A stretch of DNA of 64,000 nucleotides from assembly GCF_947499945.1 (NCBI RefSeq), contig NZ_CANMQD010000002.1, positions 62,001-126,000 on the forward strand. The letters are read 5' to 3'. The notes under the pieces are model-generated. The model saw only the letters and a list, made by a program, of their open reading frames with translations. It was not told the origin of the DNA and did not search any database. This document shows positions 1-8,294 of the stretch, piece after piece. Positions within the stretch are counted from its first letter, which is position 1. Every line of letters begins with the position of its first letter. The position numbers and the translations under genes are program-made. This DNA is from an uncultured Sulfitobacter sp. (lineage in GTDB: Bacteria > Pseudomonadota > Alphaproteobacteria > Rhodobacterales > Rhodobacteraceae).

Positions 1-1
1 T

Positions 2-445
2 GCAGACACGTGGATCGGGGATGCACTCTTTATTGTCGGGGCGTTATTTTTCGCAACTTATGTGATCTTGTCCGAACGTTGGCAACTGGGCGCGATGCAG
101 ATTATCTTTTGCGGCACTATCGTGAACGCGGTGATTTATTTGCCGATCTGGGTGATCTGGCTGCCTTCGGGACTCGTGGAGGCACCCGTGGGACCGCTTT
201 TGTTGCAGGCGGTCTATCAGGGGTTTGTGCCCAACCTAATCGGGTTGTTGTTTATTGCCCATGCGTCTCGGTCTATCGGAACAGCCAATACCTCGGCGAT
301 CCTCGCGGCGGTGCCGGGGGGCGGAGCAGTCTTGGGCTTTTTGATCTTGGGCGAGGCATTCAGCCTGACCAGCATCATGGCGATTGCATTGCTGACATTG
401 GGTTTGCTGATTACGGTGCGGCGCAGAGCGGTGCCGCCCGTTTGA
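2..445 (+). CDS. EamA/DMT-family permease, C-terminal part
   Basis: The reading frame is open from the window edge to a TGA at 443-445, so the start lies outside the window. The visible 147 residues form about five hydrophobic helices. The last ones run through GGGAVLGFLILGEAFS, a pattern typical of the final EamA repeat (inner-membrane drug/metabolite transporter superfamily), where a Gly/Pro-rich segment is followed by a G-E pair. Such permeases usually carry ten helices, so about half is seen. The substrate cannot be read from sequence. It converges on the purine operon, and a shared hairpin lies just downstream. Confidence 0.8.
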   Translation, partial: ADTWIGDALFIVGALFFATYVILSERWQLGAMQIIFCGTIVNAVIYLPIWVIWLPSGLVEAPVGPLLLQAVYQGFVPNLIGLLFIAHASRSIGTANTSAILAAVPGGGAVLGFLILGEAFSLTSIMAIALLTLGLLITVRRRAVPPV

Positions 446-456
446 GCCTGTGCAAT

Positions 457-485
457 AAAAAAGGCCCCACCTCGGGCAGGGCCTT
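457..485 (-). terminator. Rho-independent terminator of the purine/xdh operon
   Basis: The stem AAGGCCC (461-467) pairs with GGGCCTT (479-485). On the minus strand it is followed by a run of T (the A tract at 457-462 on the plus strand). It lies 25 bases beyond the stop of the BMP binding-protein gene, so it most likely ends the leftward operon. It may also help to stop the convergent EamA gene. Confidence 0.8.
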
Positions 486-509
486 CCTAAGTTCAAATGT
501 TAATGCCGC

Positions 510-1604
510 TTACTGCGGGATGTCGCCTTCGATGCCTTCAACGTAGAAGTTCATGCCGGCCAATGTGCCGTCATCTGCTGTCTCGCCGTCTGCCAAGAAC
601 GCTGTGCCGTCTTGCTTGTTCAGCGGACCTGTGAAGGCGTGGTATGAGCCGTCGGCGAGGGATGCTTTGAGGGCAAGTGCCTGCTCCTTTACATCTGCGG
701 GAACCGCGTCGGAGATTTCACCGATGCCGACCATGCCTGCGCCGATGCCGTCCCATGTATCCGTTGAGGACCATGTGCCGTCTTTGACTGCCTGAACACG
801 GGCGATGTAGTAGGGAGCCCAGTCATCGATGATTGACGAGACGCGCGGGAACGGTGCGTACTGGCCCATGTCAGACGCTTGGCCGAATGTGATTACGTTG
901 CCCGCTTCTTGAGCAGCTGCCTGTGGTGCTGTGGAGTCTGTGTGTTGCAGAACCACGTCAGCGCCTTGCTCGATCAGGACCTTGGCTGCGTCCGCTTCTT
1001 TTGCGGGGTCGAACCATGTGTAGGCCCAGACAATTTTAAACTGTACGTCAGGGTTAACTTTGCGTGCGTGGATAAAGGCAGAGTTGATGCCGCGGATGAC
1101 TTCGGGGATCGGGTAGGAGCCGATGTAGCCGATGATGTTTGACTTGGTCATGGAGCCAGCGATGTGGCCTTGGATCGCGCGACCTTCATAGAAGCGTGCG
1201 GAGTAGGTGGAAACGTTGTCTGCGCGTTTGTAGCCTGTGGCGTGCTCGAACTTCACGTTCGGGAACTTCTTTGCCACGTTGATGGTCGGGTCCATGTAGC
1301 CGAAGGAGGTGGTAAAGATCAGCTCGGCGCCGTCGAGTGCCATTTGTGTCATTACACGCTCGGAGTCAGGGCCCTCGGCCACGCTCTCGACGAAGACGGT
1401 CTCGACGCTGTCGCCGAATTCTTTTTCAACGGCAAGGCGGCCCTTGTCGTGCTCAAAGGTCCAGCCACCGTCACCGATGGGACCGACGTAGACAAAGCCG
1501 ACTTTTGTCTTGGCGTGGCCGTCGGCAAAGGCGGATGTGCCCATGGATGCGGCAAGTGCCGTGCCGAGCAGCAGTTTGGCCGCGGCGCGTTTGGTGAATG
1601 TCAT
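510..1604 (-). CDS. BMP-family ABC transporter substrate-binding protein (purine/nucleoside type)
   Basis: Periplasmic binding protein of 364 residues. The start is the ATG at 1604 (MTFTKRAAAKLLLG) because it gives a clean Sec signal peptide ending near ASMGTSAFADG; the open frame extends further upstream but that part is not signal-like. The mature part begins KVGFVYVGPIGDGGWTFEH, the hallmark of the Bmp/PnrA-Med family, which binds nucleosides or purines. It is the last gene of a seven-gene operon, 40 bases after a permease. Its partners are the two permeases and the double ATPase, and the same operon encodes xanthine dehydrogenase, so xanthine, hypoxanthine or a related purine is the likely ligand (inference). 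Confidence 0.88.
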   Translation of the reverse strand: MTFTKRAAAKLLLGTALAASMGTSAFADGHAKTKVGFVYVGPIGDGGWTFEHDKGRLAVEKEFGDSVETVFVESVAEGPDSERVMTQMALDGAELIFTTSFGYMDPTINVAKKFPNVKFEHATGYKRADNVSTYSARFYEGRAIQGHIAGSMTKSNIIGYIGSYPIPEVIRGINSAFIHARKVNPDVQFKIVWAYTWFDPAKEADAAKVLIEQGADVVLQHTDSTAPQAAAQEAGNVITFGQASDMGQYAPFPRVSSIIDDWAPYYIARVQAVKDGTWSSTDTWDGIGAGMVGIGEISDAVPADVKEQALALKASLADGSYHAFTGPLNKQDGTAFLADGETADDGTLAGMNFYVEGIEGDIPQ

Positions 1605-1644
1605 GTGAGAAGTCTCCCCAGAGTGTTGTTCAAGCAGATATGCC

Positions 1645-2565
1645 TCAGGACGAGGCGTGGAATATGCGTCCCAGTGATCCCGGTGCGGCGCTGCGGGAGC
1701 GCGACAGAAACACAAGGACGATAATGGTTATGACGTAAGGCGACATTGCCAGATATTCGACGGGAATGGCAACGCCTGCGCCCTGAAGATTCAGCTGTAA
1801 TTGCACAAGACCGCCGAAAAGATAGGCACCCGCCAGCACGCGCAGGGGCCGCCATGAGGCGAATACCACCAGCGCGAGTGCGATCCAGCCGATGCCAGCG
1901 GTCATGCCTTCGGTCCATTGGGGTACGCGGATCAAGCTGATGTATGCTCCGCCCATACCGGCGCATGCGCCGCCGAACATGATGGCCAGTGTGCGGATAC
2001 GCTTGACCTTGAACCCCAGCGCGTGGGCGGCATCGTGGTTTTCACCGACAGCACGTAGTGTCAGGCCGATGCGGGTGTATTTTAGCACAGCCCAAACGGC
2101 CACAACCAGTGCGAGGCCGAAGTAGACGATGATATCATGGCTGAGCAGGATGGGGCCAAGCACGGGAATATCGGCGAGGGGTCCGAAGTTCACATCGCCC
2201 ATGCGTGGCGGTTTGATGCCCACATAGCTTTGCCCCAGCAGAGCGGAAAAGCCGAGGCCGAAAAGTGTGAGGGCGAGGCCAGAGGCCACCTGATTGGCGA
2301 GCATGACTTGGGTCAGAAAGGCGAAAAGCAAGCTGAGAGCAGCGCCACCAACGGCAGCGGCGGCAAAGCCCAGCAGGGGCGAGCCTGTCTCAACGGCGGT
2401 GGCAAAGCCGCAGATCGCGCCGATAATCATCATGCCCTCGACCCCAAGGTTCAATACGCCAGTGCGCTCCACGACCAGTTCGCCGATGGCGGCAAAGATG
2501 AGCGGGGTCGCGGCGACGAAAAAGCCTGCGATAAACAGGATCGGATTGATTGCTGATAGATCCAT
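1645..2565 (-). CDS. ABC transporter permease (BMP/nucleoside type, second permease)
   Basis: A 306-residue inner-membrane protein of the BPD_transp_2 family (RbsC/YufQ-like). About eight to nine hydrophobic helices are visible. The segment GELVVERTGVLNLGVEGMM near residue 27 is the conserved family signature around the cytoplasmic loop that contacts the ATPase. Its ATG overlaps the stop of the upstream permease (TAATG, one shared base at 2565), indicating translational coupling. It pairs with the 360-residue permease to form the heteromeric channel. The substrate is inferred from the xdh genes in the same operon. Confidence 0.88.
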   Translation of the reverse strand: MDLSAINPILFIAGFFVAATPLIFAAIGELVVERTGVLNLGVEGMMIIGAICGFATAVETGSPLLGFAAAAVGGAALSLLFAFLTQVMLANQVASGLALTLFGLGFSALLGQSYVGIKPPRMGDVNFGPLADIPVLGPILLSHDIIVYFGLALVVAVWAVLKYTRIGLTLRAVGENHDAAHALGFKVKRIRTLAIMFGGACAGMGGAYISLIRVPQWTEGMTAGIGWIALALVVFASWRPLRVLAGAYLFGGLVQLQLNLQGAGVAIPVEYLAMSPYVITIIVLVFLSRSRSAAPGSLGRIFHASS

Positions 2566-3647
2566 TATGCGGTCTCCGTCCGGCCAAACTTCAGCCGGTA
2601 ATTAGTGAAGAGATCAAAGGCGAGCAGGAAGAACAGCAGCATCCCTTGGAACACCTGAATGGCGGCGGCAGGAAGGCCCATTTTGGATTGCGCGATATCG
2701 CCGCCGATATAGGTGAGCGCCATGAGGCCGCCGGCAAACAGGATACCCACAGGATGCAAACGGCCCAGAAAGGCGACGATGATCGCGGTAAAGCCATATC
2801 CTACATTGAAATCAATCGTGACCTGACCTGCGGGGCCAGACACCTCAAACATCCCTGCCAGACCAGCAAGCAACCCCGACATGCCCAGACAGAACAACAC
2901 CAACCGTGCAGGGTTCACACCGGAGAAAGCGGCGGCGCGGGGCGCATCGCCCGTAACGCGAATGGCAAAGCCGAGGCGGTGGCGCGCAAGCAGAACATAG
3001 GCAAAGATCACAGCGATGAAAGCGGCAACGACACCCCAGTGCATACCTGACCCTGCGATTAGATCGGCGTTATGCGTGCTGGCATATTGCTGCAGGTTGC
3101 GCGAGCCTGGGAAGCCGAACCCTTCGGGGTTTTTGAGCAGGCCCAGCGACATGGAAGCAAGGAACTGCTCTGCCACATAGACCAGCATGAGCGAGACAAG
3201 GATTTCGTTTGTTCCGAATTTTACGCGCAGGATGGCGGGGATCATTGCCCAAATCCAGCCACCGAATGCGCCTGCAATGACCATGAGCGGGAAGATGAAC
3301 GCGCTTTCTATCGGGTAAAATGCCAGCCCCACGCCGGCACCGAACAGCGCGCCCATGATATACTGGCCTTCGGCGCCGATGTTCCAGATGCCCGCCTTGA
3401 ACCCTAGGCTTAGGCCGATCGCTATGAGGACCAAAGGCGCGCCTTTTATCAGCAGTTGAGGGCGGTAGAAGAAGGCGAATTCGCCAAACAACGGTTCCCA
3501 GAAAATCGTAGTGATCGCCTCGAATGGATCCTTGCCAAGGGCCATAAACAGCAACCCTCCAAAGACCATTGTGGCCAGCACAGCCAATAAGGGTGCGGCG
3601 AGAGAGAAAGCGCGGCTTGCCTCGGGGCGTTTGACTAGCGCGATCAT
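2565..3647 (-). CDS. ABC transporter permease (BMP/nucleoside type, first permease)
   Basis: A 360-residue inner-membrane protein of the BPD_transp_2 family (YufP-like). The segment GLSLGFKAGIWNIGAEGQY around residue 78 is the permease signature matching VVERTGVLNLGVEGMM in its partner. Multiple helices follow, ending with GIKxxFxx-free hydrophobic stretches and a short basic tail. It lies 60 bases after the ATPase gene and overlaps the second permease by one base. The order ATPase-permease-permease-binding protein is usual for BMP-type nucleoside transporters. Confidence 0.88.
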   Translation of the reverse strand: MIALVKRPEASRAFSLAAPLLAVLATMVFGGLLFMALGKDPFEAITTIFWEPLFGEFAFFYRPQLLIKGAPLVLIAIGLSLGFKAGIWNIGAEGQYIMGALFGAGVGLAFYPIESAFIFPLMVIAGAFGGWIWAMIPAILRVKFGTNEILVSLMLVYVAEQFLASMSLGLLKNPEGFGFPGSRNLQQYASTHNADLIAGSGMHWGVVAAFIAVIFAYVLLARHRLGFAIRVTGDAPRAAAFSGVNPARLVLFCLGMSGLLAGLAGMFEVSGPAGQVTIDFNVGYGFTAIIVAFLGRLHPVGILFAGGLMALTYIGGDIAQSKMGLPAAAIQVFQGMLLFFLLAFDLFTNYRLKFGRTETA

Positions 3648-3707
3648 GCGATGCCCCCTGTCACGAGGCCTATCTTCACTTTGCTTCTAAACTGAAATCC
3701 CGCGGCT

Positions 3708-5225
3708 TCAAACATGCGCCACCTCCATGTCGTGCGCACCACCCATCATCAGGCCAATCTCTTCTACTGTGATACCCTGCGCCGGCCGTGGCGGGGTCAG
3801 GCGTCCCTCATTCAGCGCGGCAAAGCGGTCGGAGATTTCCATCAACTCGTCGAGGTCCTGAGAGATCACAATCAGGGCGGCCCCATTTTTCGCAAGATCA
3901 AGCAGGGCTTGGCGGATGTCGGCAGCGGCGGAGGCGTCGACGCCCCAAGTTGGCTGGTTCACGACAAAGACCTCGGGCGCTTGCATGACTTCGCGGCCGA
4001 TGACAAATTTTTGCAGGTTGCCGCCCGAAAGGGACCGCGCAGCAGAGGCTGCGCTGGGCGTGCGGACGTCGAATTTGGCAATCACGGCCTCGGCGAAGGT
4101 GCGCGCTGCGGGCCAGTCGAGAAAGCCGCTTTTGTCCAGCCCCATGCGGGCGGCCCCTGTGAGCATGGCGTTTTCGGTGAGGGACATGTCGGGTGCGGCG
4201 GCGTGGCCCATGCGCTCTTCCGGAGCGGCGAGTAGGCCTGCCTTGCGCCGGAGCGTTGGGCCATGAGGGCCGATGTCTGTGCCTTTGTAGCTGATCATAC
4301 CGCGTGCAACGGGGCGTTCGCCCGAGAGAGCGGCGAGGAGTTCGTCCTGTCCGTTGCCTGCAACGCCGCCGATGCCGAGGATTTCACCGCTGCGCAATTC
4401 TAGGGAGATGTCTTTCAGAGCCATGCCAAAGGCGTTGGGGGCAGGGGCGGTGAGGTTTGTTAGAGTGAGGACTGTGTCGCCTGCGGTCTGGCCCGCGCGG
4501 GTGGGGGTTTGCAGTAGCTTGCCGACCATCATTTCCGCCATCTCGCGCGCGGTGGTATCGCGGGGGGTGCATTCGCCGACGACTTTGCCCAATCGCAGAA
4601 TGGTGGCGTGGTCGCACAGGGTCCGGATCTCTTCGAGTTTGTGAGAGATATAGAGGATTGCTGTGCCTTCCGCGCTGAGTTTGCGCAGGGTTTTGAACAG
4701 GATTCCTACTTCTTGCGGGGTGAGGACGCTGGTGGGTTCGTCCATGATTAACAGTTTAGGCTCTTGGAGCAGGCAGCGGATGATCTCGACACGCTGGCGT
4801 TCGCCTGCGGACAGGTCACCTACGATGCGGTCGGGGGACAGTGGCAGGCCGTAAGCCTCAGAAACTTTGGTGATTTGGGCGGAAAGCGCGCTGAGCTTGG
4901 GGGCGTGCTCCATACCGAGGGCGATGTTTTCGGCGACAGTCATCGCGTCGAAGAGTGAAAAGTGCTGGAACACCATGCCGACCCCAGCGGCGCGGGCGGC
5001 GCGCGGCTCGGACGGGGTGAAGGGCGCGCCGTTCATCTGCATCGTGCCTGTGTCGGGTTTGACGAGGCCATAGATCATTTTGACCAGTGTCGATTTGCCT
5101 GCGCCGTTTTCACCCAATAGCGCGTGGACCTGACCTGCGCTGATCTCAAGCGAGACGGAATCATTGGCGACCACGCCGGGGTAGGCTTTGGTCAGGGCAG
5201 AAAGGGACAACAGCGGTGGGGTCAT
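3708..5225 (-). CDS. Double-domain ABC ATPase of the purine/nucleoside transporter
   Basis: A 505-residue protein with two nucleotide-binding domains, as in RbsA/YufO-type importers. Domain 1 has Walker A GENGAGKST (about residue 38), signature LSAGERQRVEI and Walker B LLIMDEPTSVL. Domain 2 has signature LSGGNLQKFVIGRE and a Walker B in which the usual DEPT is NQPTWGVD. Its Walker A is degenerate (GVAGNGQDELL). Unequal sites of this kind are normal in the family, with one site doing most of the hydrolysis. The ATG shares one base with the xdhC stop (TAATG at 5225), which ties transport to the xanthine dehydrogenase genes. Confidence 0.9.
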   Translation of the reverse strand: MTPPLLSLSALTKAYPGVVANDSVSLEISAGQVHALLGENGAGKSTLVKMIYGLVKPDTGTMQMNGAPFTPSEPRAARAAGVGMVFQHFSLFDAMTVAENIALGMEHAPKLSALSAQITKVSEAYGLPLSPDRIVGDLSAGERQRVEIIRCLLQEPKLLIMDEPTSVLTPQEVGILFKTLRKLSAEGTAILYISHKLEEIRTLCDHATILRLGKVVGECTPRDTTAREMAEMMVGKLLQTPTRAGQTAGDTVLTLTNLTAPAPNAFGMALKDISLELRSGEILGIGGVAGNGQDELLAALSGERPVARGMISYKGTDIGPHGPTLRRKAGLLAAPEERMGHAAAPDMSLTENAMLTGAARMGLDKSGFLDWPAARTFAEAVIAKFDVRTPSAASAARSLSGGNLQKFVIGREVMQAPEVFVVNQPTWGVDASAAADIRQALLDLAKNGAALIVISQDLDELMEISDRFAALNEGRLTPPRPAQGITVEEIGLMMGGAHDMEVAHV

Positions 5226-6001
5226 TAGGAAACCTTGGCTTGGGAGTCGCAGATTAATGTGCGGACGGTGCCATGTGCAATCTGATCGGGGTGTTTGCCA
5301 AGGGATTTATCACCGATTGGGCAGATAATGGGCGATGGGTCGAGGTTCATCTCGCGTAGACGTTTGGAAAAGCGCGCCCATTTCGTCTGTGAACCGATGA
5401 GGCCAGTGCTGGCAGCGCCGCGTTTGAGGAGGACGGCGCAGAGGGCGAGGTCGATCTCGTGGGAGTAGGTGAAGATGAGGTGATGGGCGGATGTTGGTGC
5501 GCGGGAGGCGAGAAGGGGCATGTTCGCCGCGAGTGCTTGGGTAACATGCGGGGGAATATGGGAAGGGAAGCGGTCGGGTGTGGTGTCGATCCATGTGATC
5601 TTGAACCCCTGTGGGGGAGCGGTTTTGACGACCGCACGGCCGACGTGACCTGCCCCCCATATCCAGAGTTCTGCTGGGTCTGTCGTACCAATTTTTAGAG
5701 TGGGGATATCGACCGACGGCTGTTCTGCGCTGTGATTGCGCGAATAGGTATAGAGCAGCGTAACAGACCCGCCGCAGCATTGGCCAAGATTGGGGCCGAG
5801 GGGAATGGCCTCGCACTGCTCTGCGCCATCTGTTGCGAGAATGCGGCGGGCTGTTGCAATGGCTTGGTATTCTAGTGCGCCGCCGCCGATGGTGCCTTTT
5901 GTCTGGCTTGCCGTGACGGTCATACCCGTTCCCGCATTGCGCGGGGTAGAGCCACGGGTGGCAGTGATTTCAATGTAGATGGCACTTTTTGCTTCAGCCA
6001 T
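5225..6001 (-). CDS. xdhC: XdhC, molybdenum cofactor insertion/sulfuration protein
   Basis: A 258-residue cytoplasmic maturation factor. In Rhodobacter capsulatus XdhC binds molybdopterin cofactor and promotes its sulfuration and insertion into XdhB. The N-terminal motif TATRGSTPRNAGTGM and the C-terminal IGDKSLGKHPDQIAHGT are characteristic. A Rossmann-like GAGHVGRAVVK lies mid-protein. I take the ATG at 6001, because AGGA stands nine bases upstream; a GTG one codon earlier (6004) is also possible. The gene overlaps xdhB by eight bases and the downstream ABC ATPase by one, so all are translationally coupled. Confidence 0.9.
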   Translation of the reverse strand: MAEAKSAIYIEITATRGSTPRNAGTGMTVTASQTKGTIGGGALEYQAIATARRILATDGAEQCEAIPLGPNLGQCCGGSVTLLYTYSRNHSAEQPSVDIPTLKIGTTDPAELWIWGAGHVGRAVVKTAPPQGFKITWIDTTPDRFPSHIPPHVTQALAANMPLLASRAPTSAHHLIFTYSHEIDLALCAVLLKRGAASTGLIGSQTKWARFSKRLREMNLDPSPIICPIGDKSLGKHPDQIAHGTVRTLICDSQAKVS

Positions 6002-8294
6002 CACCTTTTGTCCTTGTGATGGCGTTCAGGACAGCTTCGGCAGTGGCCGGCGTTTGGAGGTCGGCATAGATCGGGCCGCAGGATTGGATGGCATCGGCCA
6101 GCGCGGACCATGTGGAGATGCCAAGCATGAATGGCGGCTCGCCCACCGCTTTTGAGCGGTAGATGGTGTGTGCGGGGTTTGGCTGGTCCCAGAGTGCCAC
6201 GTTGAAGATATCGGGGCGGTCTGAGCAGGCGGGAATTTTATAGGTCGCGGGTGCGTGGGTTTTGAGCGCGCCTGTGTCGTCCCAGACAAGTTCTTCGGTG
6301 GTAAGCCAGCCTGCACCTTGGACATAGCCGCCCTCGATCTGGCCGATATCCAAGGCGGGGTTCAGGGATTGGCCTGCGTCGTGCAGGATGTCGGTGCGCA
6401 AGATCCGGTTTTCGCCTGTGAGCGTGTCGATGACGACTTCGGTGATCGCGGCGCCGTAAGCGAAGTAGAAGAAGGGCTGGCCCACGCCTTTGATCCGGTC
6501 CCATTTGATGTCGGGTGTTTTGTAGAAGCCTGTGGCCGACAGGCTGATGCGGGCCTCATAGGTTTTTTGGGCGGCTTGCGCGAAGGTGAAGGTTTGTTCG
6601 CCTACTTTGACGTGGCCGTTTTGGAAGGTGATCTGGTCGGCGGGGCAAGTGTAAAGCGTAGCGAGGTGATCGGCTATGCGCTGCCGTATGGTTTGGCATG
6701 CATTTAGGACCGCCATGCCGTTGAGATCGGTGCCAGAGCTGGCTGCGGTGGCGGAGGTGTTGGGAACTTTTGCAGTGTCGGTGGCGGTGATTTTGATCTG
6801 GCTCACGGGCACGCCGAATTCGGAGGCGGCGATCTGGGCGACCTTCTGGAACAGCCCTTGGCCCATCTCTGTTCCACCGTGGTTGAGGTGGATGGAGCCG
6901 TCTTGGTAGACGTGGACGAGTGCGCCTGCTTGGTTCAGGTGCGTCAGCGTGAAGGAGATGCCGAATTTGACAGGGGTGAGGGCAATCCCGCGTTTGAGGA
7001 CGGGGTTTTTGGCGTTCCATTCATTGATGTTTTTGCGGCGCTCATGATAGTTGGCGCTGGTGGTTAGGCGCTCGGTCAGGGCGTTGATAATGCAATCTGT
7101 GACGGGCTGTTGGTAGGGGGTAGTTTGGTCGGCGTTGTCGTCGCTGTAGTAATTGGCGCGGCGGATCTGGAGTGGGTCGCGGCCAAGATGGGCGGCGATG
7201 TGATCCATGACGCGCTCGATACCGACGATCCCTTGGGGACCGCCGAAACCACGAAAGGCAGTAGCGCTTTGCGTGTTGGTTTTGAGGCGGTGCGAGGTGA
7301 TGCGGATATGCTCAAGATGGTAGGCATTGTCGGCGTGCAGCATGGCGCGGTCGGCCACAGGAAGCGACAGGTCCATCGCCCAACCGCAGCGGGCGTAATG
7401 GGTGAAGTCGAGGGCGGTGATGCGGCCCTGATCGTCGAAGCCTGCGTCATAAATCACGCGAAAATCGTGGCGCTTTCCGGTGACCATCATGTCGTCGTCG
7501 CGGTCATAGCGCATTTTGCAGGGTTGGCCAGTATGCCGTGCAGCGATTGCGCATGCGACCGCCAAAGCGTTGCCTTGGCTTTCTTTTCCGCCGAAGCCGC
7601 CGCCCATGCGGCGGGTCTCGACCCTCACAGAATGCATCGGGAGGCCGATGGCTTCGGCCACTTTGTGCTGGATCTCGGTAGGGTGCTGGGTGGAGCTGTG
7701 GACCAGCATATCGCCGTTCTCGCCGGGGAGGGCGAGGGCAGCTTGGCCCTCTAGGTAGAAGTGTTCCTGACCGCCGATTCCCAAGCTGCCGGTGAGGCGG
7801 TTCTTGGATTTTGGCAGGGCGGTGTCGGGGGTGCCTTTGGTGTAAATGCGGGGGCCGTCCTCGAAGCGGGAGTTGGAAGCCATGGCTTGGTCGATGGTGA
7901 GGATTGGTGTCTCGGGGGCGATGGTAATCTCGGCCAGACGGGCCGCTTTTCGCGCGGCGAGGTGGCTGGTGGCGATCACCATGAAGATTGGCTGGCCGAT
8001 GTAGTGGACTGTGCCTGTCGCGAGTAGAGGCTCATCGTGATTGGAGGGAGAGACGTCGTTGGCGAAGGGGAGGTCGCCAGCAGTGAGGACGGCGATGACG
8101 CCTGCGGCGGTTCGGGCGGCATCAAAGTTCATGGCGGTGACTGTTCCGCAGGCCTGGTCGCTTAGCCCGAAGGCGAGGTGCAGGGTGCCTGTGGGGGTCG
8201 GGATGTCGTCAACATAGCGGGCGGTGCCTGTGACGTGCAGATGTGCGGCGTCATGAGGGAGCGGTTTTCCGACGCTCACGTTTGGGGCGCTCAT
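5994..8294 (-). CDS. xdhB: Xanthine dehydrogenase, molybdopterin-binding large subunit
   Basis: This 766-residue subunit holds the molybdenum site that hydroxylates hypoxanthine to xanthine and xanthine to urate. Family landmarks are present: GGGFGGKESQGN (about residue 240), FRGFGGPQG (substrate-binding Arg region) and KAVGEPPFMLG near the end, which carries the catalytic Glu. The length matches the separate XdhB of Rhodobacter-type (alpha-beta)2 enzymes. The start ATG overlaps the xdhA stop (ATGA, 8291-8294) and the end overlaps xdhC. The electron path is Mo to the 2Fe-2S clusters and FAD of XdhA, then NAD+. Confidence 0.93.
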   Translation of the reverse strand: MSAPNVSVGKPLPHDAAHLHVTGTARYVDDIPTPTGTLHLAFGLSDQACGTVTAMNFDAARTAAGVIAVLTAGDLPFANDVSPSNHDEPLLATGTVHYIGQPIFMVIATSHLAARKAARLAEITIAPETPILTIDQAMASNSRFEDGPRIYTKGTPDTALPKSKNRLTGSLGIGGQEHFYLEGQAALALPGENGDMLVHSSTQHPTEIQHKVAEAIGLPMHSVRVETRRMGGGFGGKESQGNALAVACAIAARHTGQPCKMRYDRDDDMMVTGKRHDFRVIYDAGFDDQGRITALDFTHYARCGWAMDLSLPVADRAMLHADNAYHLEHIRITSHRLKTNTQSATAFRGFGGPQGIVGIERVMDHIAAHLGRDPLQIRRANYYSDDNADQTTPYQQPVTDCIINALTERLTTSANYHERRKNINEWNAKNPVLKRGIALTPVKFGISFTLTHLNQAGALVHVYQDGSIHLNHGGTEMGQGLFQKVAQIAASEFGVPVSQIKITATDTAKVPNTSATAASSGTDLNGMAVLNACQTIRQRIADHLATLYTCPADQITFQNGHVKVGEQTFTFAQAAQKTYEARISLSATGFYKTPDIKWDRIKGVGQPFFYFAYGAAITEVVIDTLTGENRILRTDILHDAGQSLNPALDIGQIEGGYVQGAGWLTTEELVWDDTGALKTHAPATYKIPACSDRPDIFNVALWDQPNPAHTIYRSKAVGEPPFMLGISTWSALADAIQSCGPIYADLQTPATAEAVLNAITRTKGDG

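Noticed and set aside
3708..5225. Degenerate second Walker motifs of the ABC ATPase as a sign of decay
   Set aside because: Unequal nucleotide sites, including NQPTWGVD in the second domain, are normal in the RbsA/YufO-type family, and the gene is intact.
7110..7754. 214-codon plus-strand frame over xdhB
   Set aside because: Antisense shadow of xdhB. It is rich in Val/Gly/Asp as expected from the complement of biased codons and has no family match.
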